64,000 nucleotides of DNA from an uncultured Muribaculaceae bacterium (GTDB lineage Bacteria; Bacteroidota; Bacteroidia; Bacteroidales; Muribaculaceae): the NCBI GenBank assembly GCA_944321705.1, contig CALUMG010000001.1:124001-188000 (forward strand), in the 5' to 3' direction. Below, in pieces: positions 41,810 to 50,840 of this stretch. The notes under the pieces are model-generated. The model did no database searches. It saw only the letters and a program-made list of their open reading frames with translations, and was not told the DNA's origin. Made by a program: the position numbers and the translations under genes. Within the stretch, counting starts at the first letter, position 1, and the number at the start of each line of letters is the position of its first letter.

Positions 41810-43936
41810 ATGAAGCATTTAAGTTATTTTGTCATGGGCTCGGTCATAGCTACAAGCTGCTCCATGGGCGGCAAAATCGACTATCCGGTTGCAATGAAGG
41901 ATACGACTGTGGTTGAAGACTATTTCGGAACGAAAGTGCATGACCCTTATCGTTGGTTGGAAAATGACACTTCCGAGGCTACTGCAAAGTGGGTTGCGGC
42001 TGAAAATGCCGTCACCAATGCCTATCTTGAAAAGATTCCGTTCCGTAAGGCTTTGCACGACCGCATTGCCGAATTGTATAATTATGAAAAGCGCGGAGTC
42101 CCGTTCAGCAAGAATGGCAAGTATTATTCGTTCAGGAACTCGGGCTTGCAGAACCAAAGCGTGCTTTATGTGCAAGATGCCATTGGTGAAGAGGCTCGTG
42201 TAGTACTTGATCCAAATACGCTTTCGGAAGATGGAACTGTGGCACTCGATGAAGTAAGTTTCTCGGATAACGGGAAGTATATGGCATATTCTGTTTCTCG
42301 TAGCGGAAGTGACTGGCGCGAAATATATGTCATGGATCTTGCAACAGGCAAGCTGCTTGACGACCACATCATGTGGGCCAAGTTCACTGGCATAGAATGG
42401 AGCGGTGATGGTTTCTATTATAGTGGATATGATGCGCCCGAGAACGAAGAAACTGCATATTCACAGAAGAATGAATACCATAAAGTATTTTATCATAAGC
42501 TCGGTACTCCACAATCGTCCGACCGTCTTGAATTTAGCGATGACAAGCATCCGTTGCGTTTTTATAGCACATCGGTGGAAGGACGTTACGCGTTTGTGTA
42601 TGAGTCGGAAGGCATGGGCAATAGCATTGCAATGAGGGATACCAAGGTTGCAAACGGGAAGTACCGCACAATTGTCGACGACTTGAGTGTCGTATGTTAT
42701 GTTGTCGGTGTTGACGAGGCTCGCAACCGCATCTATGTATATACGAATGAAGATGCTCCTATGGGAAAATTGGTTGCTTATGATCTCAAGACATTGAAAC
42801 CGGTGAAGGAAATTTTGCCTGAAAAGGACGTCATCCTGACGGGTGTGTTGCGCTCGGGTAAAGACAACCTCATTGCCATGTATGAAGAAGATGCGTGCAG
42901 CCATGCTTATTTGTATGATTGTGACGGAAAGATGATTAATGAGATTGAGCTGCCTTCATCGGGGACTGCTGCGTTCAGCGCAAGTTCAAAGAACGATGAT
43001 GTGTTCTATTCGTTCTATTCGTTTACAAATCCAGGTACATTGTATATCTATGACAAGAAAGCAGGCAAGTCGGTTGAGATATGGAAGCCCGACATGGATA
43101 TAGATCTTGAAGAATTTGTCACCGAACAGGTGGAATTCCCGAGCAAGGACGGTACAACCATTCGCATGTTCTTGACTTACAAGAAAGGACTTGAACGCAA
43201 TGGCAACAATCCAGTGTTGCTATACGGATACGGAGGTTTTAACATAAGCCTTACTCCCGACTTTAAGCCTCAACGTCTGCCATTCTTGGAAAATGGAGGT
43301 ATTTATGCTTCGGTCAACTTGCGTGGCGGTTCGGAGTATGGTGAGGAATGGCATCAAGCCGGAGTGAAGATGAACAAGCAGAATGTATTTGATGATTTCA
43401 TTGCCGCTGCCGAGTACCTTATCAAGGAAAATTACACTACTCCGGCGAAATTGGCATGTAACGGAGGTTCAAATGGAGGTTTGCTTATCGGTGCAGTCGT
43501 GAATCAACGTCCTGACTTGTTTGCAGCAGCAGTTCCGCAAGTCGGTGTCATGGATATGTTGCGTTACCATTTGTTTACAATAGGTTGGAACTGGGCATCG
43601 GATTACGGACGCAGCGATGACAGCAAAGAAATGTTTGAATATTTGTACAAGTATTCTCCATTGCACAATATAAAGAACGATGGCACGCCTTATCCGGCAA
43701 TACTTGTTACGACTGCCGATCATGACGACCGTGTCGTTCCGGCACATTCATTCAAATATGCTGCAACATTGCAGGCTTCCGACACAGGCGACAAGCCTAA
43801 GTTGATAAGAATAGACAGTAAAGCCGGACATGGCGCCGGAAAGCCGGTATCGAAAATAATCGATGAACAGGCCGATATTTATGGATTTATTCTTTATAAC
43901 ATGGGAGAAGAATATGTTGCTCCACAAGGTAAGTAA
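41810..43936 (+). CDS. Prolyl oligopeptidase family (S9A) serine peptidase
   Basis: The 708-residue enzyme is exported: MKHLSYFVMGSVIATSC has a lipobox-like end, then MGGKIDYPVAMKDTT. The N-terminal half is a beta-propeller (about 70-420; KWVAAENAVTNAYL, YRWLEND at about 45). The C-terminal catalytic half contains the Ser in LACNGGSNGGLLIGAV (about 560), the Asp in TTADHDDRVVPAHS and the His in DSKAGHGAGKP. It cleaves short proline-containing peptides, here probably in the periplasm. It follows the M28 gene by 53 bp and may share its promoter. Confidence 0.93.
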   Translation: MKHLSYFVMGSVIATSCSMGGKIDYPVAMKDTTVVEDYFGTKVHDPYRWLENDTSEATAKWVAAENAVTNAYLEKIPFRKALHDRIAELYNYEKRGVPFSKNGKYYSFRNSGLQNQSVLYVQDAIGEEARVVLDPNTLSEDGTVALDEVSFSDNGKYMAYSVSRSGSDWREIYVMDLATGKLLDDHIMWAKFTGIEWSGDGFYYSGYDAPENEETAYSQKNEYHKVFYHKLGTPQSSDRLEFSDDKHPLRFYSTSVEGRYAFVYESEGMGNSIAMRDTKVANGKYRTIVDDLSVVCYVVGVDEARNRIYVYTNEDAPMGKLVAYDLKTLKPVKEILPEKDVILTGVLRSGKDNLIAMYEEDACSHAYLYDCDGKMINEIELPSSGTAAFSASSKNDDVFYSFYSFTNPGTLYIYDKKAGKSVEIWKPDMDIDLEEFVTEQVEFPSKDGTTIRMFLTYKKGLERNGNNPVLLYGYGGFNISLTPDFKPQRLPFLENGGIYASVNLRGGSEYGEEWHQAGVKMNKQNVFDDFIAAAEYLIKENYTTPAKLACNGGSNGGLLIGAVVNQRPDLFAAAVPQVGVMDMLRYHLFTIGWNWASDYGRSDDSKEMFEYLYKYSPLHNIKNDGTPYPAILVTTADHDDRVVPAHSFKYAATLQASDTGDKPKLIRIDSKAGHGAGKPVSKIIDEQADIYGFILYNMGEEYVAPQGK

Positions 43937-43960
43937 AACAATGAGCGCATAAGATGATAA

Positions 43961-43995
43961 AATCCATGCACCTCGATGAGCGTGCATGGATTTTT
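43961..43995. terminator. Bidirectional terminator
   Basis: AATCCATGCAC (43961-43971) pairs with GTGCATGGATT (43982-43992), followed by TTTT; the left A-rich flank serves the convergent minus-strand gene. Confidence 0.85.
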
Positions 43996-44060
43996 CATAT
44001 TGGAAAGCGGCATGCGAAATAGAATTTGGGATCTTCGTGTGTCGCTTTTAATTTTTTGGA

Positions 44061-45161
44061 TTATTCGTGATTCAGCAGGTTGTTGAAGTAGAATTGAAGA
44101 ACTTCATGTGCGGCTGTAAACGAACTTTGCCTGTTGGCAAGTACGCGACGTTGCTTGTCTTGCAACATGTCCTCGATTATCGGATTGTTGTAGAAATGTT
44201 CTTTCAATTGGTCATTGATGGTTTCATACATCCAGTATTTTTCCTGCTGCCGACGTTTGGTGTAGAAATATCCGTTCTTTTTTACGAAATCGAAGTATCG
44301 GTATATCATGTCCCACACTTTGTCGATGCCAATCTCGTAGTATCCCGAGTAGGTCATCACTTCGGGAGTCCATCCGCTTGGAGGTGTCGGGAACAGATGG
44401 AGCGCGTTCCTGAATTGCGCGGCAGCAAGATTGGCGCGGTCAATATTGTCGCCATCGGCTTTGTTTATTACGATTCCATCGGCCATTTCCATGATGCCAC
44501 GTTTTATTCCCTGCAATTCATCGCCTGTTCCGGCAAGTTGTATCAACAGGAAAAAATCAACCATTGAGTGCACGGCCGTTTCGCTTTGTCCCACACCGAC
44601 TGTTTCTACAAAAATCTTGTCGAATCCGGCAGCTTCGCACAGCACTATTGTTTCACGAGTCTTGCGAGCCACGCCGCCCAGAGATCCGGCCGAGGGGCTG
44701 GGGCGGATAAACGCGTTGGGATGTACCGACAATTTTTCCATGCGCGTCTTGTCGCCAAGGATGCTGCCTTTCGAGCGTTCGCTGCTCGGGTCGATTGCAA
44801 GTACGGCAAGCTTGCCTCCGTCTTTGAGCACATGAAGGCCAAAGACGTCGATGCTCGTGCTTTTCCCGGCTCCGGGCACGCCTGTGATGCCTATGCGAAT
44901 CGATTTGCCTGAATATGGCAGACATTTTTCGATTACTTCCTGTGCTATTTTTTCATGCTCTGGATTTTGGCTTTCGACGAGGGTGACAGCCTGACTTAGT
45001 ATGCTTATGTTGCTTTTGAGGATGCCCTCTACATATTCTGCGGCACTGAGCATCCTTCGACGTTGGCGGCGTTTCATGTAGGGGTTGACCGTTGGCGGTT
45101 GCTCGATGCCTTTATTTACGGTCAGTCCGGCAAACTGTTTGTCATTTTCGGGATGTTCCAT
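44061..45161 (-). CDS. meaB: Methylmalonyl-CoA mutase-associated GTPase MeaB
   Basis: The 366-residue G protein protects and reloads cobalamin in methylmalonyl-CoA mutase, part of propionate formation in these bacteria. Motifs: IRIGITGVPGAGKSTSID (P-loop, about 90-107), AIDPSSERSKGSILGDKTRM, FVETVGVGQSETAVHSMVDF and VINKADGDN. The length is standard. The mutase subunit genes, usually next to it, are not in this window. The DUF1573 genes lie upstream on the same strand, five bases away, so co-transcription is possible. Confidence 0.95.
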   Translation of the reverse strand: MEHPENDKQFAGLTVNKGIEQPPTVNPYMKRRQRRRMLSAAEYVEGILKSNISILSQAVTLVESQNPEHEKIAQEVIEKCLPYSGKSIRIGITGVPGAGKSTSIDVFGLHVLKDGGKLAVLAIDPSSERSKGSILGDKTRMEKLSVHPNAFIRPSPSAGSLGGVARKTRETIVLCEAAGFDKIFVETVGVGQSETAVHSMVDFFLLIQLAGTGDELQGIKRGIMEMADGIVINKADGDNIDRANLAAAQFRNALHLFPTPPSGWTPEVMTYSGYYEIGIDKVWDMIYRYFDFVKKNGYFYTKRRQQEKYWMYETINDQLKEHFYNNPIIEDMLQDKQRRVLANRQSSFTAAHEVLQFYFNNLLNHE

Positions 45162-45166
45162 AGTGT

Positions 45167-46264
45167 TTACTTTTGTTTTTTCATTCCCACGACTCGAAGC
45201 ATTGTTTTAGGTTGTTCGGGGTCGTTGGAATATATTATTATGTTAGAATTTATTATATTTTCGGGTATTTTATGCGGAATCACCGAAATTTCCACAACCA
45301 ATGTTTCATTGGGCTTGATATTGCTTTTATCTTGCTTGACTGTTATGAAATTGTCGGTTGGATTTATGTCGTATATCTTGAGAGTGCTTTTGCCATAGTT
45401 TGTTATTGAGAATTTTTCTACGACTGCCGAATGGCAAGTGCCGTCGATGTCATCAAAAATCACTCGGTCGCTGTCAATCTTTATGACAGGAGCGTTTGCT
45501 TTCTCTCGCTTGCTCCATTTTTCGAAATCCTCATATACTATGGCTGTAGCTTCTATTGTCGTTATGCCGGCCACGGCCGAAGAGTTTGGTTCCTCAGGTT
45601 CGGCAAGCATTATGAATTGGCAATCGTTGAATCCGTATTTTCGGGTTTTGTCAGTATTTATTTTCACTTTTATGGTGTATCGGCTTTTTGGCGGGATTAT
45701 TCCCTTGTCGGGAGTAAGGCTTATGGAAGCCGGGACATCTTCGGCATAGAATTTAACCGGGTCATTGCTGTCGTTGAAAGCCTCGATTGTGGCAATGCGT
45801 GTGTCGCCCCGGGTCAATTTTCCAAAAGGAATAATTGACGTGTCAAGTCGCATGGAGCCTACCGTTACAGGATATTGGTTGCTCACCGTGGATTCTTCGG
45901 GTATGACTAAGCCTGTTATCGACAGGGATGTACGTCTTGGCCGGGAATTTGTCAAGACAGTGAAAAACATTTCAAATTCTCCGGGTCTGCCTGCCGGATT
46001 GAAAGTTGCTGTTATCGATGCCGTGTCGCCCGGGGCTATTGGGCGAGTGGGGCCTTTGGTCGCGGTGCATCCGCATGTCGACCTAACGTCTTTTATCACC
46101 ACGTCTTCATCTCCGGTGTTGACGAATATGAAGTTGTGCGACACTTTCCCATCTTTCTCGGCAATAGTGCCAAAGTCATGACTTGTTTCAAGCCATGAAA
46201 TGTTCCCCACGGCTTTTAATGCCAACGGAAGTAACAATATTGTCAATAATGTCGCCAAACGCAT
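45167..46264 (-). CDS. DUF1573 repeat protein, exported, 365 residues
   Basis: This protein has a signal peptide (MRLATLLTILLLPLALKAVG) and three DUF1573/Ig-like segments. The first shows WLETSHDFGTIAEKDGKVSH and DVRSTCGCTATKGPT, a CxC motif. The other two are about 120 residues each, with PGRPGEFEMFFTVLTNS-type strands and a final domain ending in ILRVVGMKK-like sequence. Function of the family is unknown; it is common at Bacteroidetes cell surfaces. A second, single-domain DUF1573 gene lies 15 bp upstream. Confidence 0.87.
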   Translation of the reverse strand: MRLATLLTILLLPLALKAVGNISWLETSHDFGTIAEKDGKVSHNFIFVNTGDEDVVIKDVRSTCGCTATKGPTRPIAPGDTASITATFNPAGRPGEFEMFFTVLTNSRPRRTSLSITGLVIPEESTVSNQYPVTVGSMRLDTSIIPFGKLTRGDTRIATIEAFNDSNDPVKFYAEDVPASISLTPDKGIIPPKSRYTIKVKINTDKTRKYGFNDCQFIMLAEPEEPNSSAVAGITTIEATAIVYEDFEKWSKREKANAPVIKIDSDRVIFDDIDGTCHSAVVEKFSITNYGKSTLKIYDINPTDNFITVKQDKSNIKPNETLVVEISVIPHKIPENIINSNIIIYSNDPEQPKTMLRVVGMKKQK

Positions 46265-46279
46265 GATGCTTGTCGTTTA

Positions 46280-46687
46280 TTAGTGGGCCGGTTTCTTGTC
46301 GGGAATGATAGAGCCTTCAAGGTATAAGTCGGTTTTCTTTTCCCGGCCGTTTGTCACAATTGTCACTTTTTTCAAGAATCCTCCTCCCGGTTGTCCGTTA
46401 GGGTTGAATAATACGGTTATACGGTCTTTTTTCCCGGGCATTATGGGTTTCTTTGGATAGTCGGGCCTTGCACATCCGCAAGACACATGTGTTTCTAAAA
46501 TCAATAGTGGAGCAGTGCCTGTGTTGATAAACTCAAATTCACATTTTACCACGCCGTCCGATTCTTTTATGTATCCGAAGTCGTAAGATTTCTTTGGGAA
46601 AGTGGCTTGTGCATATTTATTGTTTTTGGCCGCCAAAGAAGCTGTTGCCAACAGCAAAGTCATAAATATGATGGTGAATTGTTTCAT
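46280..46687 (-). CDS. DUF1573 single-domain exported protein
   Basis: The 135-residue protein has a signal peptide (MKQFTIIFMTLLLATASLAA) and one DUF1573 domain, with SYDFGYIKESDGVVKCEFEF, the CxC segment ETHVSCGCARPDYPKKPI and GKKDRITVLFNPNGQPG. It is the short partner of the three-domain gene just downstream and is transcribed first, from a promoter at about 46715-46743. No function is known. Confidence 0.9.
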   Translation of the reverse strand: MKQFTIIFMTLLLATASLAAKNNKYAQATFPKKSYDFGYIKESDGVVKCEFEFINTGTAPLLILETHVSCGCARPDYPKKPIMPGKKDRITVLFNPNGQPGGGFLKKVTIVTNGREKKTDLYLEGSIIPDKKPAH

Positions 46688-46714
46688 TGGAATAGCTTGA
46701 ATTGTATGTTCTAC

Positions 46715-46743
46715 AAATTTAGCAATTTAATATCCAATGGCAA
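46715..46743 (-). promoter_or_regulatory. Promoter of the DUF1573 genes
   Basis: On the minus strand TTG (46743-46741) and TAAATTTG (46722-46715) are about 18 bp apart, 28 bp before the start at 46687. Confidence 0.55.
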
Positions 46744-47025
46744 GAAAGGCATGATTAAATTTTATTATTGTCCGTTAAAGTTTGGCATGTAAAATGCTGG
46801 AAATATTGAAATTGGGATGCAAATGATTGCATTTGATGGTGAGTAGTTGGCCAATTTCATGCATGCAGTCGAGGTAAATTACGATTCTGCAATCGTGTAA
46901 TACATGTTGAATGCCGTCGTTGCGTTATTTGCGTGTGTTTCAGTGTCTTTGGTTGGTTTCCTTTTTGCGTCGTCCTGTAAGATTTCGATAAAATTGGATT
47001 TTTTTGAAAAAAAACGATGAAAAGC
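46744..47025. other. Intergenic region without a gene
   Basis: This AT-rich stretch, part of a 406-bp gap between DUF1573 and tRNA-Gln, has only frames with no start context or coding character. Apart from the promoters at its two ends no hairpin, repeat or RNA gene was found. Confidence 0.7.
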
Positions 47026-47056
47026 TTGCATAATATCGATAATAGCATTAACTTTG
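47026..47056 (+). promoter_or_regulatory. Promoter of tRNA-Gln
   Basis: TTG at 47026-47028 and TAACTTTG at 47049-47056, 20 bp apart, 38 bp before the tRNA 5' end. Confidence 0.65.
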
Positions 47057-47093
47057 CACCGCAATTAGGACGATGAGTCTTGGTTGAGAGGAT

Positions 47094-47164
47094 TGTCTTA
47101 TGGTGTAATGGTAGCACTGCAGTTTTTGGTTCTGCCTGTCGAGGTTCGAATCCTCGTAAGACAA
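47094..47164 (+). tRNA. tRNA-Gln (anticodon UUG)
   Basis: A complete 71-base cloverleaf folds. The acceptor stem is TGTCTTA/TAAGACA, and the D-arm GTG-TAATGGTAG-CAC runs from 47103 to 47117. The anticodon arm is 47119-47135 with TTG at 47126-47128. The T-arm CGAGG-TTCGAAT-CCTCG runs from 47140 to 47156, and A is the discriminator. CCA is not encoded. The top pair of the anticodon stem (31-39) is T·T, a mismatch. The gene has its own promoter and terminator and is not part of an rRNA operon. Confidence 0.95.
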
Positions 47165-47169
47165 CTCAA

Positions 47170-47202
47170 CAAAATAGGCTGGAAATTTTCCAGCCTATTT
47201 TG
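47170..47202 (+). terminator. Terminator of tRNA-Gln
   Basis: CAAAATAGGCTGGAAA pairs with TTTCCAGCCTATTTTG in one nearly continuous 15-bp stem six bases after the tRNA, followed by TTTG. Confidence 0.9.
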
Positions 47203-47277
47203 TTTGTTCATAGTTCGAGGTAGCCCGATATTATCGATTAGCCGACAAAAGTTTGAATAATGAGAGAAAGCAATATT

Positions 47278-47316
47278 AAAAACAGCTTCCAAGGCAAAAT
47301 TTTTGGAAGCTGTTTT
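47278..47316 (-). terminator. Terminator of upp
   Basis: AAAACAGCTTCC pairs with GGAAGCTGTTTT; read on the minus strand the stem is followed by TTTTAATATT. It is 24 bp after the upp stop. Confidence 0.85.
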
Positions 47317-47339
47317 CAATATTGTTTGATATTTGTCAG

Positions 47340-47996
47340 TTATTCTTTATCACCGAATGCGAGGTCTCCGGCATCTCCCAATCCTGGTACTATGTAGGAA
47401 TGGGCGTTTAGGTCAGGATCCACGGCTCCAACCCAAATGGTAGTTTTTTCTTCCGGGAAATGCGATTTGACGAAATCTATCGCTTGTTGAGAAGCTATGG
47501 CCGATGCCACATGAATGTGGGCCGGTTTGCCTTTGGTGAGCAGTGCTTGGTAGGACAGTTCCATCGAAGAGCCTGTAGCAAGCATAGGGTCGGCAATGAT
47601 AATTGTTTTCCCAGTTATGCGAGGACATGCGATGTATTCGATGTGAATGTCAAATCGGTCGCTTGATTGGCGGTATTTTCTGTATGCGCTTACAAAGGCA
47701 TTTTGAGCTTTGTCGAAATAATTCAAGAATCCATTGTGGAAAGGCAGGCCTGCTCTTAGTATTGTGGCCAATACTATGTCATCGGCAATTGTATGACATT
47801 TTGCCGTGCCAAGAGGCGTGGTGACGTCGGTCAATTCGTAGTTCACGCGTTTTGATATTTCGTAGGCCATTATTTCTCCTATGCGTTCGAGATTGCGTCT
47901 GAATCGCATTCTGTCCTGTTGTATGGAGGTATCGCGCAATTCGGCCATGTATTGGCTCACAAGCGATTTTTCTTTTGAGAAATCTATTATTTCCAT
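47340..47996 (-). CDS. upp: Uracil phosphoribosyltransferase
   Basis: The 218-residue salvage enzyme makes UMP from uracil and PRPP. The PRPP loop is in KTIIIADPMLATGSSMELSY (about 128-147). Other conserved parts are ATILRAGLPFHNGFLNYFD and, at the C-terminus, WVGAVDPDLNAHSYIVPGLGD as overlapping pieces. YRKYRQSSDRFDIHIEYIACP fits a Bacteroidetes variant of the usual sequence. Length is typical. ribF lies 25 bp upstream on the same strand. Confidence 0.95.
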   Translation of the reverse strand: MEIIDFSKEKSLVSQYMAELRDTSIQQDRMRFRRNLERIGEIMAYEISKRVNYELTDVTTPLGTAKCHTIADDIVLATILRAGLPFHNGFLNYFDKAQNAFVSAYRKYRQSSDRFDIHIEYIACPRITGKTIIIADPMLATGSSMELSYQALLTKGKPAHIHVASAIASQQAIDFVKSHFPEEKTTIWVGAVDPDLNAHSYIVPGLGDAGDLAFGDKE

Positions 47997-48021
47997 TATG
48001 GGGTCTTATCAAGGTTGTTTT

Positions 48022-48948
48022 TTACATTCCGAGTATTTGCTTGGACCTAATGCGGTCTTCTTCAAGTTGCTGCTTTAATTCCTCGATTGAATTCATTTTT
48101 GTTTCTGTGCGGAGGAATTTTACAAATTCGACTGTTATCCGTTGCCCGTATATATTGTCATCAAAGTCGAAAATGTGCACTTCGATGCTTTGTTTCGAGC
48201 CGTTGTCCATTGTCGGGCGGGTGCCTATGTTGGCCATTCCGCCAAGTGTTCGTCCATCTTCTATTGATACCCTTACCGCGTATGCACCACGATGCGGTAT
48301 TACGAGCATGGGGTTGATGTTGCCTACATTGGCGGTCGGGAATCCTATTGAATGGCCTATTTCAAAACCATGCTCCACGGTTCCGTCAAGCTTGAAATTG
48401 CGCCCGAGGCAGTTGGCTGCGTCGTCTACCTTTCCCGCCATTATGAGTTTGCGTATTATTGACGAGCTTACAGGACTATATATTCCATGATATTCATCGG
48501 CTTGTATCAATTCCACGCCAAGTTTGGCCCCGTGCTGCTTATAGTCGTTGAAATCTTCGGCACGATTATGCCCGAAGCGGTGGTTGAAGCCTGTGATGAG
48601 GACTGATACGCCATAATGGTCGCGGATGAATTTTATGTAGTTGGCCGAACTGAGGGTTGACAGCCTTATGTCGAAATCCATAAGCACTATGTAGTCGGCT
48701 CCAAGTTGTTTTATCGCGTCAAGCCTCTCGTCGAGAGTCATCAGCATTTTAATTCCACTGTTTGGATATAGTACTTGTTGTGGATGTTCCTTGAATGTTA
48801 TTACCGCCGACTTCAGTTTGCGCTTGCGAGCAGTTTCGTTTAGGAAGTTGATGAGCATGGCATGGCCTCGATGCACACCGTCAAACATTCCTATTGTTGC
48901 TACCGTTGTGCCGGGAGCTATAATGTCCGGTTGGGTAATGACTTCCAT
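48022..48948 (-). CDS. ribF: Bifunctional riboflavin kinase/FAD synthetase
   Basis: A 308-residue enzyme turning riboflavin into FMN and FAD. The N-terminal adenylyltransferase has ATIGMFDGVHRGHAMLINFL and the phosphate-site FNHRFGHNRAEDF. YSPVSSSIIRKLIMAGKVDD and the C-terminal kinase domain follow, with GTVEHGFEIGHSIGFPTAN and GAYAVRVSIEDGRTLGGMAN, IEVHIFDFDDNIYG. Length matches the family. Located between upp and the HAD-phosphatase gene on the minus strand. Confidence 0.96.
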   Translation of the reverse strand: MEVITQPDIIAPGTTVATIGMFDGVHRGHAMLINFLNETARKRKLKSAVITFKEHPQQVLYPNSGIKMLMTLDERLDAIKQLGADYIVLMDFDIRLSTLSSANYIKFIRDHYGVSVLITGFNHRFGHNRAEDFNDYKQHGAKLGVELIQADEYHGIYSPVSSSIIRKLIMAGKVDDAANCLGRNFKLDGTVEHGFEIGHSIGFPTANVGNINPMLVIPHRGAYAVRVSIEDGRTLGGMANIGTRPTMDNGSKQSIEVHIFDFDDNIYGQRITVEFVKFLRTETKMNSIEELKQQLEEDRIRSKQILGM

Positions 48949-48979
48949 ATACAGTAATTTTCTTGTGAGTGCCTTTTGT

Positions 48980-49612
48980 TCAGAAAAGGCCTTTTGTTTT
49001 TAATATGTCTGCAAACTCGGTTCCGGGAGCGACAAGAGCTGTTTTAAATCCGAGAATTTGCGCTGTATCGAGATTCTTTTGTGAATCATCGAGAAACAAT
49101 GTTTCGCAGGGAGCGATTCCAAGATTTTTTATGGCGTATTCAAATATCTCGCGTCCCGGCTTGGAACATTTGGCGATGAACGAAGCCACTTGTCCGTCAA
49201 AATAATCACACATTTCAAAACCTTCGGCTCTGAAAGATTCTGCGATTTTTGAATAGAACATTATTGGGTTGGTATTGGATAACAGGTATATCCTGTATTT
49301 CTGACGCAACTCACGCAATGACTTCAGCCGGTGCGCAGGTATTCCTAATAGGAATTGATTGAGAGCCGAGTCTATTTCTTCATCGCTTATGGTGCGATTG
49401 GTTTTAATTCGGCTTCTGATTGCATCCCTGAATTGTTCCGGGCTTAATTTACCGTCTTCCAATTGCATGAACTCTCCCGATTGTACATATAATCCCAGCA
49501 TCTCTTCAGCTCCTTCCATGCCCAAGGCGGTCAGTGCTTTGACGCACCTGTCGCGATTAATGTCCATGATGACGCCGCCAAGGTCAAAGAGCAGGTTCTT
49601 AATGATGTTCAT
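48980..49612 (-). CDS. HAD-superfamily phosphatase
   Basis: About 210 residues starting MNIIKNLLFDLGGVIMDIN, where the Asp of FDLGGVIMD is the nucleophile. SNTNPIMF is motif II and LFLDDSQKNLDTAQILGF the acid motif. This is subfamily I with a helical cap (about 18-85), typical of alpha-D-glucose-1-phosphate or other small-phosphate phosphatases, but the substrate cannot be told. The start at 49612 is used because a -7 box (49646-49639) lies between it and the earlier ATG at 49651. Confidence 0.88.
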   Translation of the reverse strand: MNIIKNLLFDLGGVIMDINRDRCVKALTALGMEGAEEMLGLYVQSGEFMQLEDGKLSPEQFRDAIRSRIKTNRTISDEEIDSALNQFLLGIPAHRLKSLRELRQKYRIYLLSNTNPIMFYSKIAESFRAEGFEMCDYFDGQVASFIAKCSKPGREIFEYAIKNLGIAPCETLFLDDSQKNLDTAQILGFKTALVAPGTEFADILKTKGLF

Positions 49613-49638
49613 GTATAGTGTGTTCTGATTATTTTTTG

Positions 49639-49646
49639 CAAAATTA
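49639..49646 (-). promoter_or_regulatory. -7 element of the HAD gene
   Basis: On the minus strand TAATTTTG (49646-49639) is 27 bp from the start codon at 49612 and supports that start. Confidence 0.5.
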
Positions 49647-49787
49647 GTCATAAATATTGAAAAAACGCGGAAGTAGACTATGGTTTAACATGCTCTCAAC
49701 AAGCATGTGTAGAAGAAAATAATCGGTTAGTTTTTGGATGGAAATAAAATTTCACCTTATTTTGCAAAATGGATTCTAATTAATAGT

Positions 49788-50765
49788 ATGGGTGTGAATG
49801 TTAACATCAAGGCGTTTAAATTCATTCCTTATTTTAAAACTGTGCTATGGGGAGGTGATAGAATCGCTTCTTATAAAGGGGTAGAGACAGTTCCGAGCAA
49901 CGTAGGTGAAAGTTGGGAAATATCGGGAATGGAAAGTCATGAATCGGTTGTCGCCGAAGGTGAAGACAAGGGCATGAAATTGTCGGATTTGATAAGAAAA
50001 TACAAAGGCAAGCTTGTCGGAGAATCGGTTTATGCCCGATTTGGCGACAGGTTCCCGTTGCTTGTTAAAATAATTGATGCCCGATGTGATTTGTCTTTGC
50101 AGGTACATCCTGATGATGAACTTGCCAGAATCCGTCATAATGGAATTGGCAAGACGGAAATGTGGTATATCATTGATGCTGATAAAGGTGCGTTGATTTA
50201 TGCCGGATTGACGAAGCCTATTACTCGCGAGGATTATAAACGGATGGTTGCCGAGAATACAATCATGGATGTCGTGGCAAGGCATGAGTCGCATCCAGGC
50301 GACTTGTTCTATTTGCCATCAGGAAGGTTGCACACCATCGGTGCCGGTAACTTTTTGGTAGAAATCCAGCAAACATCCGACATAACTTATCGAGTGTATG
50401 ACTTTGACCGTGTCGATGTCGATGGCAAGCCACGAGAGTTACATACTCAGCTGGCAATGGACGCGATAGACTATACGGTATATGACAATTACAAGTTGGA
50501 TTATGAGCATAAGGTGGAAGGCGACGCGCAACTTGTAAAGTGTGATTATTTCGATGTGCATAAAGTCAATGTGGTGAAATCATGTGAGATGAAGGCATCG
50601 CAGGATTCTTTCAAAATAGTGGTGTGCCTTGAAGGCGAGGTAAAAATATTGGACAATTTCGGGAACGAGACCGAAATGCACCAAGGAGAAACGGTACTCG
50701 TGCCGGCGATAGCCTCTTCGTTGCACATAACCGGATATGCCACATTGTTGACGGCTTCAATGTAA
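49788..50765 (+). CDS. manA: Mannose-6-phosphate isomerase, class I
   Basis: About 325 residues. It interconverts mannose-6-P and fructose-6-P, feeding GDP-mannose and GDP-fucose. Zinc-site sequence: LSLQVHPDDELARIRHNG, GKTEMWYIIDADKGALIY, and LPSGRLHTIGAGNFLVEIQQ further on; FKFIPYFKTVLWGGDRIASY begins the fold. ATG at 49788 was preferred over the TTG at 49734, which would add 18 poorly conserved residues. The gene stands alone between the HAD gene (divergent) and the esterase. Confidence 0.94.
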   Translation: MGVNVNIKAFKFIPYFKTVLWGGDRIASYKGVETVPSNVGESWEISGMESHESVVAEGEDKGMKLSDLIRKYKGKLVGESVYARFGDRFPLLVKIIDARCDLSLQVHPDDELARIRHNGIGKTEMWYIIDADKGALIYAGLTKPITREDYKRMVAENTIMDVVARHESHPGDLFYLPSGRLHTIGAGNFLVEIQQTSDITYRVYDFDRVDVDGKPRELHTQLAMDAIDYTVYDNYKLDYEHKVEGDAQLVKCDYFDVHKVNVVKSCEMKASQDSFKIVVCLEGEVKILDNFGNETEMHQGETVLVPAIASSLHITGYATLLTASM

Positions 50766-50840
50766 AATCATTTTGTTCCATTTTGTTTTGAATGTCGGTT
50801 TTGTTACTTTTGTATAGCAAGTAATTTAAAATCGATTTAT

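Noticed and set aside
46857-47117. Minus-strand reading frame of 86 residues in the gap before tRNA-Gln
   Set aside because: It overlaps the tRNA promoter and the tRNA 5' end, has no start signal and an unlikely composition.
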